Made by a program: the position numbers and the translations under genes. 64,000 bases of DNA from contig NZ_FZPA01000008.1 in the NCBI RefSeq assembly GCF_900188185.1, positions 124,001 to 188,000 on the forward strand, written 5' to 3'. Of this stretch, positions 1-8,858 are shown one piece after another (the first letter of the stretch is position 1; every line of letters starts with the position of its first letter). This DNA comes from Sphingopyxis indica (GTDB lineage Bacteria > Pseudomonadota > Alphaproteobacteria > Sphingomonadales > Sphingomonadaceae). The notes beneath the pieces are model-generated. The model had not been told where the DNA came from. It saw nothing but the letters and a program-made list of their open reading frames with translations, and searched no databases.

Positions 1-1581
1 CCCGTCATATCTTTCATAGCGCATCGCCCCGGTGAGCTGGAAGAAGTCGAGAAATGGCCGACTATTGCCCGGGCCGAACACGGGGATGGCGAGCTCGCCA
101 AAGGCAAAGACGACATTTTCCTTATGGTCGATGTTCAGAAGATTGACCGTCGATGCGCCGATATGTCGCCGGGATTCTGCATCCAGCGAGAAGCCGCGGT
201 AGCCGGCGCCCAGGGCAAGTCCCACATCGCCGCCGGGAAGGTTGACGAGGTTGCCGTCTCCGCGAAGTTCGATCGACTGGATCTGATTATCATATGCGAC
301 CCGCGTGACCGATGCGAGCGCGCCGCCGCTGAAGCTTCGGGATTCGACCTCGGTCAGGCTGCGTCCCAATGTGCCGCTGAGGCTCATTTCCCAACCGCTG
401 GGCAGCGAAAGCCTGACAGATGGGGTGACCGAGTAACTTTCGACGCTCGGCGAATAGAGATAACCGCTCGTCGTTGCCGGGGCGGTCGTCATCAGCGGAC
501 TCGCGGATTTACTCCGACGCCGACTATATTGCCCGTCGAACTCGAATTCGATCTGATCCGACAGACGCTGGTGCCCGGCGAAGACCGCACTGTACTGGCG
601 CTGCGCGGGAAGCAATGTCGCCGAGCGATGGAGATGATCCGTGACGGATCGCTGACCTGCGACGATCTCGGTCGAGCGATTGAAATCGCCCGCGGCCATG
701 AAACCGCCGCCCTGCCACCGCGCACCGGTGACCAAGCCATATTGCTGCTGGAAATTGCCCCCTTCGGTTGTGCCGGAGATTCGCGCGGATGACCAAATGC
801 CATCAAAGTCCCGGCGCAGGATGATGTTGGCGACACCACCGACGGCATCTGATCCATATAGGGCTGATGCCCCGTCCGCGACGATTTCCAGACGGTCGAG
901 AGCGGCAAGCGGAATAGCCGAAATATCGACGCCCTGAAATGCGCCGTCATAGGCGATGCGGTGCCCGTTGATCAGCGTCAGCGTCGCATCGGGGCCAAGG
1001 CCGCGCAAATTGAGGGTCGAGGTTGATGCGAGGTTCTCGCTTCCACCCTGAGTGCCGCCGCCGACCACGCCGGGATTCTGCCCGCCATTGAAGTTCTGAG
1101 GTAGGTCGCGAATATATTCTCCAAGGTTCGTGCGACCGCTCTTCTCTATGGCGTCTCGGGACGCAGAGATCACCGGGGATGTGGTTTCCCCGCTGCGGAT
1201 ATGGGTGCCAGTCACAATGATCTCGCTGTCGGGCGCCTCATCGTCTGCCGTCGCTATCGCTGCCGATCGCCCCCGGATGATCACCGCTCCGTCGCGGAAG
1301 CGAGCACGCAGGTTCGTGTCGGCCAGCAAGCGCTCGATCGCCTGCCGTGCGGTGAGCGCGCCTTCGAGCCTGGGTGCGGGAACGCCGTTCACATCCTCGG
1401 CCGACGCATAAAGCTCCCAGCCTGCCTTGGCCGCGACGCTGCGCAGCGCATCACCCAGATCCTGCGCCTGGAGATCGAACTGATAGGTCTGATCGCTCTG
1501 CGCCAGCGCCGGCATCGGAAACGTCGCCATCGCGGCACCCGCTAGCAGTACCGCCAACCTCTGAAACCGTTTCACCGCCAT
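1..1581 (-). CDS. TonB-dependent outer-membrane receptor with STN domain, partial (C-terminus beyond window)
   Basis: Reading the minus strand from the ATG at 1581, the frame stays open to base 1, giving about 527 residues of an unfinished receptor. The N-terminus is a clear signal peptide ending in PALAQ. An STN (secretin/TonB N-terminal) domain follows, roughly residues 30-100, then an EIIVTGTHI TonB-box-like segment and a plug domain with LNLRGLGPDATLTLINGHR and GASALYGSDAVGGVANIIL. The remainder is beta-barrel sequence. STN-bearing receptors signal ligand occupancy to a FecR protein in the inner membrane, and the fecR- and fecI-like genes lie immediately upstream on the same strand, which supports that role. 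The ligand (siderophore, carbohydrate or other) cannot be read from the sequence. Confidence 0.93.
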   Translation of the reverse strand, partial: MAVKRFQRLAVLLAGAAMATFPMPALAQSDQTYQFDLQAQDLGDALRSVAAKAGWELYASAEDVNGVPAPRLEGALTARQAIERLLADTNLRARFRDGAVIIRGRSAAIATADDEAPDSEIIVTGTHIRSGETTSPVISASRDAIEKSGRTNLGEYIRDLPQNFNGGQNPGVVGGGTQGGSENLASTSTLNLRGLGPDATLTLINGHRIAYDGAFQGVDISAIPLAALDRLEIVADGASALYGSDAVGGVANIILRRDFDGIWSSARISGTTEGGNFQQQYGLVTGARWQGGGFMAAGDFNRSTEIVAGQRSVTDHLHRSATLLPAQRQYSAVFAGHQRLSDQIEFEFDGQYSRRRSKSASPLMTTAPATTSGYLYSPSVESYSVTPSVRLSLPSGWEMSLSGTLGRSLTEVESRSFSGGALASVTRVAYDNQIQSIELRGDGNLVNLPGGDVGLALGAGYRGFSLDAESRRHIGASTVNLLNIDHKENVVFAFGELAIPVFGPGNSRPFLDFFQLTGAMRYERYDG

Positions 1582-1695
1582 AATGCCCCCTGATGATCAT
1601 GAGCGTATGCCGGTCGGCTCGCTCTTGATCGGGGTATCGACGCAGGTTGCGGGGGTGCCGTCAGTCACCCTTCGCAAATTATTCCACGGGCGATG

Positions 1696-2784
1696 CTATT
1701 GGGGCCGCAGATGGATGCCGTCGGCACGGTGGGAGGTGCGAAGCTGGAACAGTTCGGCGATCCTACTGGCGAACCTGTCCGTCTCGGTGAGCTGGAACCG
1801 CCCTGACGCGGCGAGGCTCGCAAGCCTCGGATCGTCGAGGATGATCGGCCTCTTGGCATAGCGATTGGCATCGCGGATCAGCTCGCCGAGCGCGATCGTG
1901 CGATATTCCACCCATCCGCTCGGCCAGTTGCGCGTATCGGCCGTCGGCGCCGTAACCACGCGCGGCGCGAAATCGCCTCCCGCGTAGAGGACGGGACGGT
2001 TGATCGTGAGCGGCATGCTCTCGCTCTGCTTATCCTTCGTATCGCGTGCCTTCACGCTGGCCGAGCCCGACCGCAGGCGCAGTTCGACGTGGGCATTCCC
2101 GTCCACCCCGACATCAATCGCCCCTTCGGCCGTGACGACATCGCCATTACCGGCCTGGATCGTGAAGGAGCGCGGATCGGCCGCCACGACGAAGCGCGCG
2201 CGGCCCCGGCGCAGCAGGGCGTGGCGTTTACTCCGGTCGATCACCACCTCGACCCGGCTGTCGGTGTCGAGAGTCACCAACGATCCATCGGCCAGCGTGA
2301 AACGCCGGATATCTCCATGACCCGTCGCATAGGTCTCGGCTCGGGCCGGCGACAAGAGCCACGGGAGCGGCAAGTTCGGGAGGAGCCCGACGGTCAGCGC
2401 AACCATGGCCGCCGCCGCGATCGCGCCGGTCGCCCATCTGCGTCCCGTGCGGCTGGGTTTGAGCGGAGTTGCATGATTCTTGGCCGGAAAGGTGTGAATC
2501 GTTGCACTGGGCGAACCGGCTCGCGTCTTACGACCGGGCTTGTAGAGGGCCGGGAGGGATTGCCCCAGAAACTGTTCGATGCGTTCACGCTCGGCGGGCT
2601 TCATCGGTGCCACCAGCATCGCATTGGCGAACGCCTCGGCGTTGGTCTTGGATGCGTCGACCCAGGACTGAAATTCGGCGAGCAGCGTTTCTGTTGGCGT
2701 TTCCTTCAACCGGAAACACCAGGCTGCCGCTTCGAGATCGGTTGATGACGAGGCTCTGCCGCCCGGCCATTCTTCACCGCTCAT
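1696..2784 (-). CDS. fecR: FecR-family anti-sigma/sigma-regulator membrane protein
   Basis: This 362-residue protein has a cytoplasmic N-terminal DUF4880-like segment (EAAAWCFRLKE...FQSWVDAS), a basic linker, one transmembrane helix near residues 120-145, and a periplasmic FecR domain (YATGHGDIRRFTLADGSLVTL). The C-terminal DUF4974-type region contains ALGELIRDANRYAKRPI. FecR proteins hold the cognate ECF sigma factor and release or activate it when the STN domain of the partner receptor signals. The gene overlaps the upstream sigma gene by 4 bp (ATGA) and sits 114 bp before the receptor, so the three form one transcription-signalling unit. Confidence 0.93.
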   Translation of the reverse strand: MSGEEWPGGRASSSTDLEAAAWCFRLKETPTETLLAEFQSWVDASKTNAEAFANAMLVAPMKPAERERIEQFLGQSLPALYKPGRKTRAGSPSATIHTFPAKNHATPLKPSRTGRRWATGAIAAAAMVALTVGLLPNLPLPWLLSPARAETYATGHGDIRRFTLADGSLVTLDTDSRVEVVIDRSKRHALLRRGRARFVVAADPRSFTIQAGNGDVVTAEGAIDVGVDGNAHVELRLRSGSASVKARDTKDKQSESMPLTINRPVLYAGGDFAPRVVTAPTADTRNWPSGWVEYRTIALGELIRDANRYAKRPIILDDPRLASLAASGRFQLTETDRFASRIAELFQLRTSHRADGIHLRPQ

Positions 2785-3383
2785 CGATGATCCTTCACCG
2801 CCGCTGCGACGAAGGCGATCGCACGCACCATATGATATTGCACTGTCGCCATGCTGATCCCGAGCTGCTCACTGATCTGACTATAGGTCAGTTCTTCGTC
2901 GCGGCTCATCATAAAGACCCGGCGCGTCTTCTCGGGCAGATCATTGACCGCCTGCTTATAGATGCGCAACAGGTCGGCCGCCTCGAGATCCAGTGTCTGT
3001 TCCGGCGGAACGCTCGCGTCGCGCTGCTCGTCGAGGGGAAAGATCACAATATTGTCGCTCCCGCGGCGGCGCGCGCGGTCGATCAGCAGGTTCCTGGCAA
3101 TGCGCCTGACGAACGCCGCCGGGTTGGCGAGACGCGAAGCCTGCGCACTGCCGGCCGCCCGCGCGAACACTTCCTGCACCAGATCGGGCGCGACGTCATG
3201 TCCCGCCCGGCGTCCCAGATAGCGCAAGAGCGCGCTGCGTTCGGTGCGAAATGTCTCCTCCAGACTGGTCGGCGGAGCCTCTTCACAGGCGGTCTCGAAG
3301 ACATCGACAGGGCAGCTATGCGCTCCCGATGAGACTGAAAAAGGAGGCCGGTGGCCGCGAAACGGCGGAGCGGACGATGACAC
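2781..3383 (-). CDS. fecI: FecI-type ECF RNA polymerase sigma factor
   Basis: This 200-residue ECF sigma factor has region 2 at about residues 45-110 (LVQEVFARA ... FVRRIARNLLIDRARRR) and region 4 at about 140-190 (LPEKTRRVFMMSRDEELTYSQISEQLGISMATVQYHM), the latter a normal helix-turn-helix. The N-terminus carries about 35 extra residues, so the true start may be internal, for example near the sequence preceding PTSLEETFR. It is the first gene of a leftward sigma, anti-sigma, receptor operon and probably directs transcription of the receptor gene. Confidence 0.92.
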   Translation of the reverse strand: MSSSAPPFRGHRPPFSVSSGAHSCPVDVFETACEEAPPTSLEETFRTERSALLRYLGRRAGHDVAPDLVQEVFARAAGSAQASRLANPAAFVRRIARNLLIDRARRRGSDNIVIFPLDEQRDASVPPEQTLDLEAADLLRIYKQAVNDLPEKTRRVFMMSRDEELTYSQISEQLGISMATVQYHMVRAIAFVAAAVKDHR

Positions 3384-3677
3384 GTGAGACTTCCCGGACA
3401 GCAGCGCATGATGGCCGGGAAGCCGGCCATGATACTTCCAACGCTGTGCCGCCGTCAGGCAATCCAGACGGATGCCTTTGTCCGGTACGGCCGCCTGTCC
3501 TTCATGGACCGGCGCTCTTGATGCCTGGCGCGATTAAGGCGCGAACGATCGCCAGACTGTTCGTCCTCGCAACCCGAACATGGCGGGAACGAACCGGGAA
3601 GGCAAGCCATTCAAGTTACTCAGCATTCACCACGATAGCTGAAGAGTGACGGATTTATATGGCGCGACGTGTTGGTC

Positions 3678-4544
3678 TCATGCACCATTGTTCAGCCTTT
3701 CGCATGACGGTCCAAGCAGAGCCCACGCATCGTCCAGCACTTCGCCAAAATCCACACCGGTCAGCTCAAGTGATTCGCCATAGGCGAACCATCGTCGCCG
3801 CGCGGCGGGATCCGCCGCCATGTCCTCAGACAGGCCAGGCGGACGGTTTGCCGGAACCTCGGTTGACCTGCGCGCGAATGTGGCGGCGATCGCCGCGTCG
3901 AGCACGTCCGAATTGATCGGCACCATCTTCGGAATGGCCCAAAGGTCGTGGAAGTCTTTCATGCGTCCATTAGCAAGGCCGAGCGCGACGATGGCCTGGA
4001 ATTTTTCGGCAATGACCGATGCCGGCGGATAAGCGCGGATGCTGGACCGATCCATGTCGAGCAGCGAGGGATAGTCGATGCGATGCGCGGCATCTGCCAG
4101 GGCATCGCCGAAGCCGATGTCGAGAACGACCGGAATTCGGGTGCGCTCAAGATAGGCCGATGTCCGCAGGCGAATGCCGCCATATTCCATGTCTTCGCGT
4201 ATCGCTGTGGCGGTCAGCGCATCTGTATCGAATACCAGTCCGTCCTCCGCCGGGACCGCCATGATCTCGGCGAAAATCTGTTTCAGGGTTTCCTCATCGG
4301 CTTCGCCGAAGCCGAGGAAATCGGCATCGCGCGTTTCCCTTGCGCCCCCTTCGAGCCACAGGGTGACAAGCATTCCGCCCTTGAGGATGTAGCGATCGCG
4401 ATATTGCGAGAGCGAAAGCCGGTAGAGCAGGCGTTCGAGCGCGAAGCGGATGAGCAGGACATCGAACGCACGCTCTTCCTCCCGCGCCTTGTTGAGCAGG
4501 CGCTGTTTCACCGAGGCAGCGATGTTGGAGAGACCGTCAGCCAT
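3678..4544 (-). CDS. abiEii: AbiEii-type nucleotidyltransferase toxin
   Basis: The 288-residue protein starts at MADGLSNIAASVKQRLL. It has the AbiEii/DUF1814 nucleotidyltransferase signature: RYILKGGMLVTLW followed by RETRDADFLGFG (the metal-binding D-x-D type motif), then RIPVVLDIGFGD and the PPASVIAEKFQAIVALG segment. AbiEii toxins transfer nucleotides to cellular RNA and are held in check by AbiEi (type IV toxin-antitoxin). An upstream in-frame extension would run inside the antitoxin gene, so the internal ATG at 4544, which overlaps the antitoxin stop by 8 bp, is the better start. Stability or phage-abortive function is inferred from the family. Confidence 0.9.
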   Translation of the reverse strand: MADGLSNIAASVKQRLLNKAREEERAFDVLLIRFALERLLYRLSLSQYRDRYILKGGMLVTLWLEGGARETRDADFLGFGEADEETLKQIFAEIMAVPAEDGLVFDTDALTATAIREDMEYGGIRLRTSAYLERTRIPVVLDIGFGDALADAAHRIDYPSLLDMDRSSIRAYPPASVIAEKFQAIVALGLANGRMKDFHDLWAIPKMVPINSDVLDAAIAATFARRSTEVPANRPPGLSEDMAADPAARRRWFAYGESLELTGVDFGEVLDDAWALLGPSCERLNNGA

Positions 4545-5157
4545 TGAAAGTGAGTGCCTCCAGATAAGGACGCATGATCCGCCACGCGCCACCTGAGCGA
4601 GCGGCTTCGGCGATCTGCGCTGGTGTTGCCTTGCGCTGCTCGATTGCGGCGCGCAGCCCCTCGACGGCGACCGAGCGGTCGACCAGCCGGCCGTTGCGAA
4701 ACAGGTCGGCAAGCGTCTTGGCCGCCGAGTAGATTGGCACATCGACCCCTGCGATCTTGTGATGTTCGGTGCCCTGCCGCAGATATTTCTCGGTGAAACG
4801 GACGATCCTCGTCGGTGGATAGGCTGGGACCGGCGACCAGTCGCTCGGTCCGATCGCGACCCAGACCCTGCGCGGCATTTGATCGGTCAGGCCGTGGAAA
4901 GCGAGCGCCGAGATCATGGCTATCACGCCCTTGGGGACGCGCTTGGCGACCTCGGCGAGCGTCTGGTCTGTGTCGATGTCGCTTCGCGAATCCTGGTAGA
5001 GGCCGCGGCCGATCCTGACGAGTTCGCCATCTTCGAGCGCCCGCTGGATGGTCGTGCCCGCAATCCCCGCCTTGCGCAGTTCCTGCGCGCGAACGATCCC
5101 ATGCTGCGCCACCATCGCGCGGAGATGATCACGCTGAGTGTGCGGCATGGCCGGCAT
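4537..5157 (-). CDS. abiEi: AbiEi-family antitoxin / transcriptional repressor
   Basis: This 206-residue protein begins with a winged-helix domain (LRAMVAQHGIVRAQELRKAGIAGTTIQRALEDGELVRIGRGLYQ), the DUF4095-type AbiEi_4 DNA-binding fold. A C-terminal antitoxin domain follows (PIYSAAKTLADLFRNGRLVDRSVAVEGLR). AbiEi proteins repress their own operon by binding inverted repeats upstream. A perfect repeat lies exactly at this start codon (see 5157-5205), which fits. The toxin gene follows with an 8-bp overlap, so the two are translationally coupled. Confidence 0.9.
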   Translation of the reverse strand: MPAMPHTQRDHLRAMVAQHGIVRAQELRKAGIAGTTIQRALEDGELVRIGRGLYQDSRSDIDTDQTLAEVAKRVPKGVIAMISALAFHGLTDQMPRRVWVAIGPSDWSPVPAYPPTRIVRFTEKYLRQGTEHHKIAGVDVPIYSAAKTLADLFRNGRLVDRSVAVEGLRAAIEQRKATPAQIAEAARSGGAWRIMRPYLEALTFNG

Positions 5158-5205
5158 GTTACAAAACCTCTGATAAATTCAATTTTAGTTTGAGGTTTTG
5201 TAACA
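5157..5205 (-). promoter_or_regulatory. Perfect 14-bp inverted repeat, probable AbiEi operator
   Basis: TGTTACAAAACCTC at 5157-5170 is matched exactly by its reverse complement at 5192-5205, with an AT-rich 21-bp spacer. The gene-proximal arm touches the first base of the abiEi start codon. AbiEi antitoxins are known to autoregulate through upstream inverted repeats, so occupancy here would block both promoter and ribosome entry. The repeat is seen directly; its role is inferred. Confidence 0.8.
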
Positions 5206-5338
5206 GCGCGGATTGTGAATTGCAAATCCGGTGCGGTCAGTCACGTCAGTTTTTGATTGGGCGGGCCGGCCTTGCGGCCGTCGGGCTCTATCGCCGCGTT
5301 GCGGGCGACCGGGCCGCATGCGTCCCGGCCCCTGAGGG

Positions 5339-6271
5339 TTACGATCCCTCCCGCGCGACGTCCTGTTCGAGGGCGGCGAGGCGTTCGGTGCAGATCGCAT
5401 GGACGACCATGCCCAGCGCCTCGACGCGCGCGGCGAGCCATTCGAGCTGCTCGGCGCTTACCCGATAGTGTTTCGAGTAGCGGGCCTTCACATAGGCTTC
5501 CTTGAGTTTTTCGAAGAGTGTTCGGTCGGCTTTCCGCTCGCGCGGCCAGGTATCCACTAGCCGGCGATCGAGACGTTCGGCTTGGGTGCGTAGGAAGCCG
5601 AGATTATGGACGTGTGGCGTGTAGAAGGTCACGACCAGAAGGACACAGTGATATAGGCTTTCGGCCGTTTGGTGTAGCTCGAACGCCGTTTCCTTCAAAT
5701 GGCCCTTCTCGATCCCAAATTTTACGAAGTCATATTTACGCATCGCGCCAGGAAACCACTCGTCGAAATACTCCTTCGCCATGGCCAGCGCCTGTTCGGG
5801 CGTCTTGGGCTTGGGCTTATGCAGTTCGCTGTCCTCGAACTGATAGAGCGCGACGCCGTCGCGGGCGACATCCATGAAGAAATAACGGCCATGGGCCAGA
5901 CCATCATTCACTTCCTGTAGCGTATGGACGATGAAATTGACCGGCGTCTTGAGCGTCTTGGTGATCGACAGTTCGCGATTGAGCCGATCTTCCAGCTTCA
6001 GCCAATAATCGACCCGGTCGGTCAGCCTTTTGTCATTGACGATGATCAGCAGGTCGAAATCCGACTGATAACCTTTGGCCGTATGCGGTTCATCGACCCA
6101 TCCGCCGCGCGCATAGCTGCCATAGAGAATGATCTTCTCGATCCGGCCCTTCTTCTTCCACTGGTGCGTGGCGAGCGCCAGCGCATCTTCGAACTCCTCG
6201 AAGATGATCTGCACGACGCGCTCGATTTCGCGTCTTTTCTGTGCCGGAAGATGATCGAGGCCGGTGCGCAT
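5339..6271 (-). CDS. Fused nucleotidyltransferase-HEPN (MNT-HEPN) protein
   Basis: This 310-residue protein has an N-terminal polymerase-beta-type nucleotidyltransferase domain with IILYGSYARGGWVD (residues about 47-60) and YQSDFDLLIIV (D71 and D73). After residue 160 comes a helical HEPN domain ending in KARYSKHYRVSAEQLEWL, where the R-x3-H spacing resembles the HEPN RNase motif. In MNT-HEPN toxin-antitoxin pairs the two halves are usually separate genes; here they are one polypeptide. It lies between AbiE and VapBC, so a maintenance or defence role is plausible but inferred. A housekeeping adenylyltransferase role cannot be excluded. Confidence 0.82.
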   Translation of the reverse strand: MRTGLDHLPAQKRREIERVVQIIFEEFEDALALATHQWKKKGRIEKIILYGSYARGGWVDEPHTAKGYQSDFDLLIIVNDKRLTDRVDYWLKLEDRLNRELSITKTLKTPVNFIVHTLQEVNDGLAHGRYFFMDVARDGVALYQFEDSELHKPKPKTPEQALAMAKEYFDEWFPGAMRKYDFVKFGIEKGHLKETAFELHQTAESLYHCVLLVVTFYTPHVHNLGFLRTQAERLDRRLVDTWPRERKADRTLFEKLKEAYVKARYSKHYRVSAEQLEWLAARVEALGMVVHAICTERLAALEQDVAREGS

Positions 6272-6431
6272 GGGGACAACCTAACAGCACAGGGCGCGCT
6301 TTGCACCCATGAAACGTCAATCATGCCTCAAAAATTGAATCGCGACATGATAAGATATTCATGGCATAATGGTGCCACTGGGTAACGACTGGCTTCGGCA
6401 CTCATGGAACGAAGGGTTTAAGAGGTACGCA

Positions 6432-6677
6432 ATGACGGTTCAGGTCACGATCACGCCGAACGGCCGGATGAGCTTACCCGCCGATATCCGCAAGCGCCTT
6501 GGCCTTGCCGGCGGCGGTTCGCTGCTCGTCGAAGAGACGCCCGATGGCGTCATCCTGCGAACCGTTGCCCAGTCGATCGCGCATGCGCAGGCACTCGCCC
6601 GAAAATATACAGCCGGAAAATCCGAAGCATCGGTGGATGCGTTCCTTGCGGGTCGCCGCGAGGACTCGGGCGAATGA
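6432..6677 (+). CDS. vapB: VapB/AbrB-type antitoxin
   Basis: This 81-residue protein has a SpoVT/AbrB swapped-hairpin N-terminus (MTVQVTITPNGRMSLPADIRKRLGL) and a C-terminal tail (VDAFLAGRRED) typical of antitoxins that cover a PIN-domain toxin. The ATG at 6432 is chosen because AGAGGT lies 5 bp upstream; longer in-frame extensions lack family similarity. It overlaps the toxin gene by 4 bp (ATGA). Confidence 0.88.
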   Translation: MTVQVTITPNGRMSLPADIRKRLGLAGGGSLLVEETPDGVILRTVAQSIAHAQALARKYTAGKSEASVDAFLAGRREDSGE

Positions 6678-7063
6678 GCGAAGCGGTCCTCGACGCTTCG
6701 GCGCTGCTGGCATTGCTGAAGGAAGAAGCCGGTGCGGGAAAAGTTGCCGATGCGATCGCCGCATCGCGGATGACCTCGGTCAACTATGCCGAAGTGGTGA
6801 GCCATTTCATTCATGCTGGCATGCCTGCAGGCGAAGTGGACGCGATGCTGCATCCCTTGCCGATGATCATTGTCGAGGCGGACCAAGCCCTTGCGACCAT
6901 TGCGGGAAGGCTACGGGCGGTCACGGCCGAAGCGGGCTTGTCGCTTGGCGACAGATTCTGCCTGGCGCTGGCGTTGCGCGACGGATTGCCCGCTCTCACG
7001 GCGGATAAGACGTGGCGAACGATCGCGGATGCCGCCAGCGTGAAAGTTTCGGTCATTCGGTAA
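6674..7063 (+). CDS. vapC: VapC-type PIN-domain ribonuclease toxin
   Basis: This 129-residue PIN domain has the expected acidic residues: D7 (VLDASALLALL), E40 (VNYAEVVS), D93 (LSLGDRFCLALAL) and D111 (LTADKTW). PIN toxins are Mg-dependent RNases, often acting on tRNA or rRNA. Coupling to the upstream AbrB-type antitoxin through an ATGA overlap makes this a standard type II toxin-antitoxin pair. Confidence 0.92.
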   Translation: MSEAVLDASALLALLKEEAGAGKVADAIAASRMTSVNYAEVVSHFIHAGMPAGEVDAMLHPLPMIIVEADQALATIAGRLRAVTAEAGLSLGDRFCLALALRDGLPALTADKTWRTIADAASVKVSVIR

Positions 7064-7074
7064 CCACGGATCAA

Positions 7075-7308
7075 TTAGCGGCCCCTGAAACGCCTGAACC
7101 GCTCCTTCGCATCGGCCTCCTCGACGGCCATGTTCGCATTGGCGCACTCATCGCCGCGCACCGTGCCGTCGCGGCAGCCGGCGACGACCTGACGAGCCTC
7201 CTCCAGATGCTCGGCGAAATATTCGCTGCTGCGCGGGGTGGCCTGGGTACAGGCCGCGAGGCTGAACGGGCCTGTCAACACCGCGAGGATCAGCTTCTTC
7301 TTCGTCAT
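7075..7308 (-). CDS. EexN-like entry-exclusion lipoprotein
   Basis: This 77-residue protein has a short lipoprotein signal (MTKKKLILAVLTGPFSLAAC, lipobox Cys20). The body, EYFAEHLEEARQVVAGCRDG then RGDECANANMAVEEAD, matches the EexN family with its two conserved cysteines. EexN/TrbK-type lipoproteins in the recipient envelope block redundant conjugation by an identical element. Two consecutive ATGs are possible (7311 and 7308); GGAAGG is 6 bp before the second. The gene follows the quorum-sensing genes rather than a trb operon, which is unusual. Confidence 0.8.
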   Translation of the reverse strand: MTKKKLILAVLTGPFSLAACTQATPRSSEYFAEHLEEARQVVAGCRDGTVRGDECANANMAVEEADAKERFRRFRGR

Positions 7309-7363
7309 CATTTTCCTTCCCGTGGTCCCGTTCGTGAGGTCGAACGGCGTCCGTGACGTGGCT

Positions 7364-7978
7364 TCACGCATCAGAGGATCCTGCATACCGTGCAGCATGC
7401 ACCAGATCACCGGCAACGGCGTGGCGGCGATCATGATACCGGTCGATTGCCCGCGCGAGCCCGGCCCGCTTTCCCTCACGCACAAGCGCTTCAAGAGCGG
7501 CCAGTTCTGCATGGGCACCATCGAGGACGTTTTCCTCATGGCGCCGATAACAGCCGAGGCGCGCGGCGGCATTTCCGAGAGCCCAGTGAAGCTCGAGGCT
7601 TCCAGCCGCGCCTGCGATTACCGTGAACAGGATTGCCGTGCGCTCGCCGATGCCGTCATGGCCTTGCGGCAAATCCCTGGATATCGTGATCGTGCGCCGG
7701 CGTCCAAGTGCAATGCCTACGAGTGCACGGTGCCAGTCTATCAGTGCCCGAAGCTCGGTCTCGCTAAGCAGGGGAACCTGGAATCCCTCGCCGGGCGACG
7801 AATGGACGAGCCGCTCGCCGGCAAGTCGATTGAGGCTGTCGCGCACGGGCGTCATGCTGACGCCCAGTTCCGTAGCGAGCCGGGCGGCTTCAAGGCGCTG
7901 CCCCGATGGCCAGACGCCAGCGAAAAGGCGCCGCCTGAGCGTATCGTAGGTTGGCTCGAGAACATAGGCGGGACTCAT
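7364..7978 (-). CDS. GntR-family transcriptional regulator
   Basis: This 204-residue protein has an N-terminal winged helix (YDTLRRRLFAGVWPSGQRLE ... LGVSMTPVRDSLNRL ... GEGFQVP), the GntR DNA-binding signature. The C-terminal half is helical and resembles a degenerate FadR/FCD ligand domain but lacks an obvious metal-binding His set. It begins 4 bp after the phyH-like gene ends, so it is probably in the luxI-phyH transcript. Its target is unknown; the eexN-like gene or the quorum cluster itself are candidates. Confidence 0.85.
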   Translation of the reverse strand: MSPAYVLEPTYDTLRRRLFAGVWPSGQRLEAARLATELGVSMTPVRDSLNRLAGERLVHSSPGEGFQVPLLSETELRALIDWHRALVGIALGRRRTITISRDLPQGHDGIGERTAILFTVIAGAAGSLELHWALGNAAARLGCYRRHEENVLDGAHAELAALEALVREGKRAGLARAIDRYHDRRHAVAGDLVHAARYAGSSDA

Positions 7979-7982
7979 ATGT

Positions 7983-8858
7983 TCAGCCCCCGACCGATTG
8001 ACCGAAGCCTTCTATCATCGCTTCCTGATCGGGCCTGAGCGCGTCGATTGCCCCGATATGTTCAGGTACGTCCTTGCCGAGCAGGATCGACGGGCATTGA
8101 CCCTCGAAATTGCCGAGATTGGGCCGGTGCTGCCTATAGCCGGCGAGGGCGGACAGTTCGGGCGGGAAAGTGCGAGCGACCTCGGGCGGATAGGCGAGCC
8201 ACTGGTTCTCATAGGGCTTGAGCCATCCAAGGCAGTAACCGATCACGATACCGCGCCGCACATGGTCGGTTCGATTGGCGCCAGCGCCATGCGCCGTCGA
8301 TCCGAGAAAGCAGATGGCGGAGCCGGGACCGCATTCGGCGATGATCGGTTCACCTGTTTCCTCGCGTGCCATGCCTTTCGGCCCGTGGCTGCCGGGGTAG
8401 ATCTGTGTCGCGCCGTTTTCGCGCGTGAAGGACGTCAGCGGCCAGATCACATTGACGAGATATTCGTGATTTCCCTTTTCGCCCTGCCACATATCGTGAT
8501 CGCGGTGGGGAAACTGGCGCATTTCGCCGGGATGGATCTCGATGGCTTGCGCCACGTTGAGCTGAATCCGGTCGCAGGCCGGCACCAGAATCTCCTCGAC
8601 CATCGAAAGGATCATCGGATTGAGGACGAGCTGCGCCGCATGGGGCGAGCGCTTGAGCAGGGAACCGAAGCGCTTGGTCCGCTCGCCATAGAAGCGGCCC
8701 CGGCAGAAGGGCGTTGCCGCAAAGACCGGATCAAGATCGGTTTCGAGCGCGGCAATGGCTCCGACCGGCAAAGCATCGGGAATGATGCAATAGCCCTCGG
8801 TGCGGAGCTGATCGGTCCAGGCCGGCTCGGCGCGGCGGAGAGGGACGAGGTTATTCAT
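7983..8858 (-). CDS. Phytanoyl-CoA dioxygenase (PhyH) family Fe(II)/2-oxoglutarate oxygenase
   Basis: This 291-residue double-stranded beta-helix oxygenase carries the metal-binding triad: H118 and D120 in FPHRDHDMW and a distal H190 in GSTAHGAGANRT. R201/R202 are candidates for binding 2-oxoglutarate. GATQIYPGSHGPKGM is the usual PhyH segment. The start overlaps the luxI stop by 4 bp, so it is translationally coupled to the AHL synthase. From memory, a phyH gene next to luxI is recurrent in sphingomonads. Whether it modifies the acyl chain of the signal or its precursor is not established and is inference. Confidence 0.88.
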   Translation of the reverse strand: MNNLVPLRRAEPAWTDQLRTEGYCIIPDALPVGAIAALETDLDPVFAATPFCRGRFYGERTKRFGSLLKRSPHAAQLVLNPMILSMVEEILVPACDRIQLNVAQAIEIHPGEMRQFPHRDHDMWQGEKGNHEYLVNVIWPLTSFTRENGATQIYPGSHGPKGMAREETGEPIIAECGPGSAICFLGSTAHGAGANRTDHVRRGIVIGYCLGWLKPYENQWLAYPPEVARTFPPELSALAGYRQHRPNLGNFEGQCPSILLGKDVPEHIGAIDALRPDQEAMIEGFGQSVGG

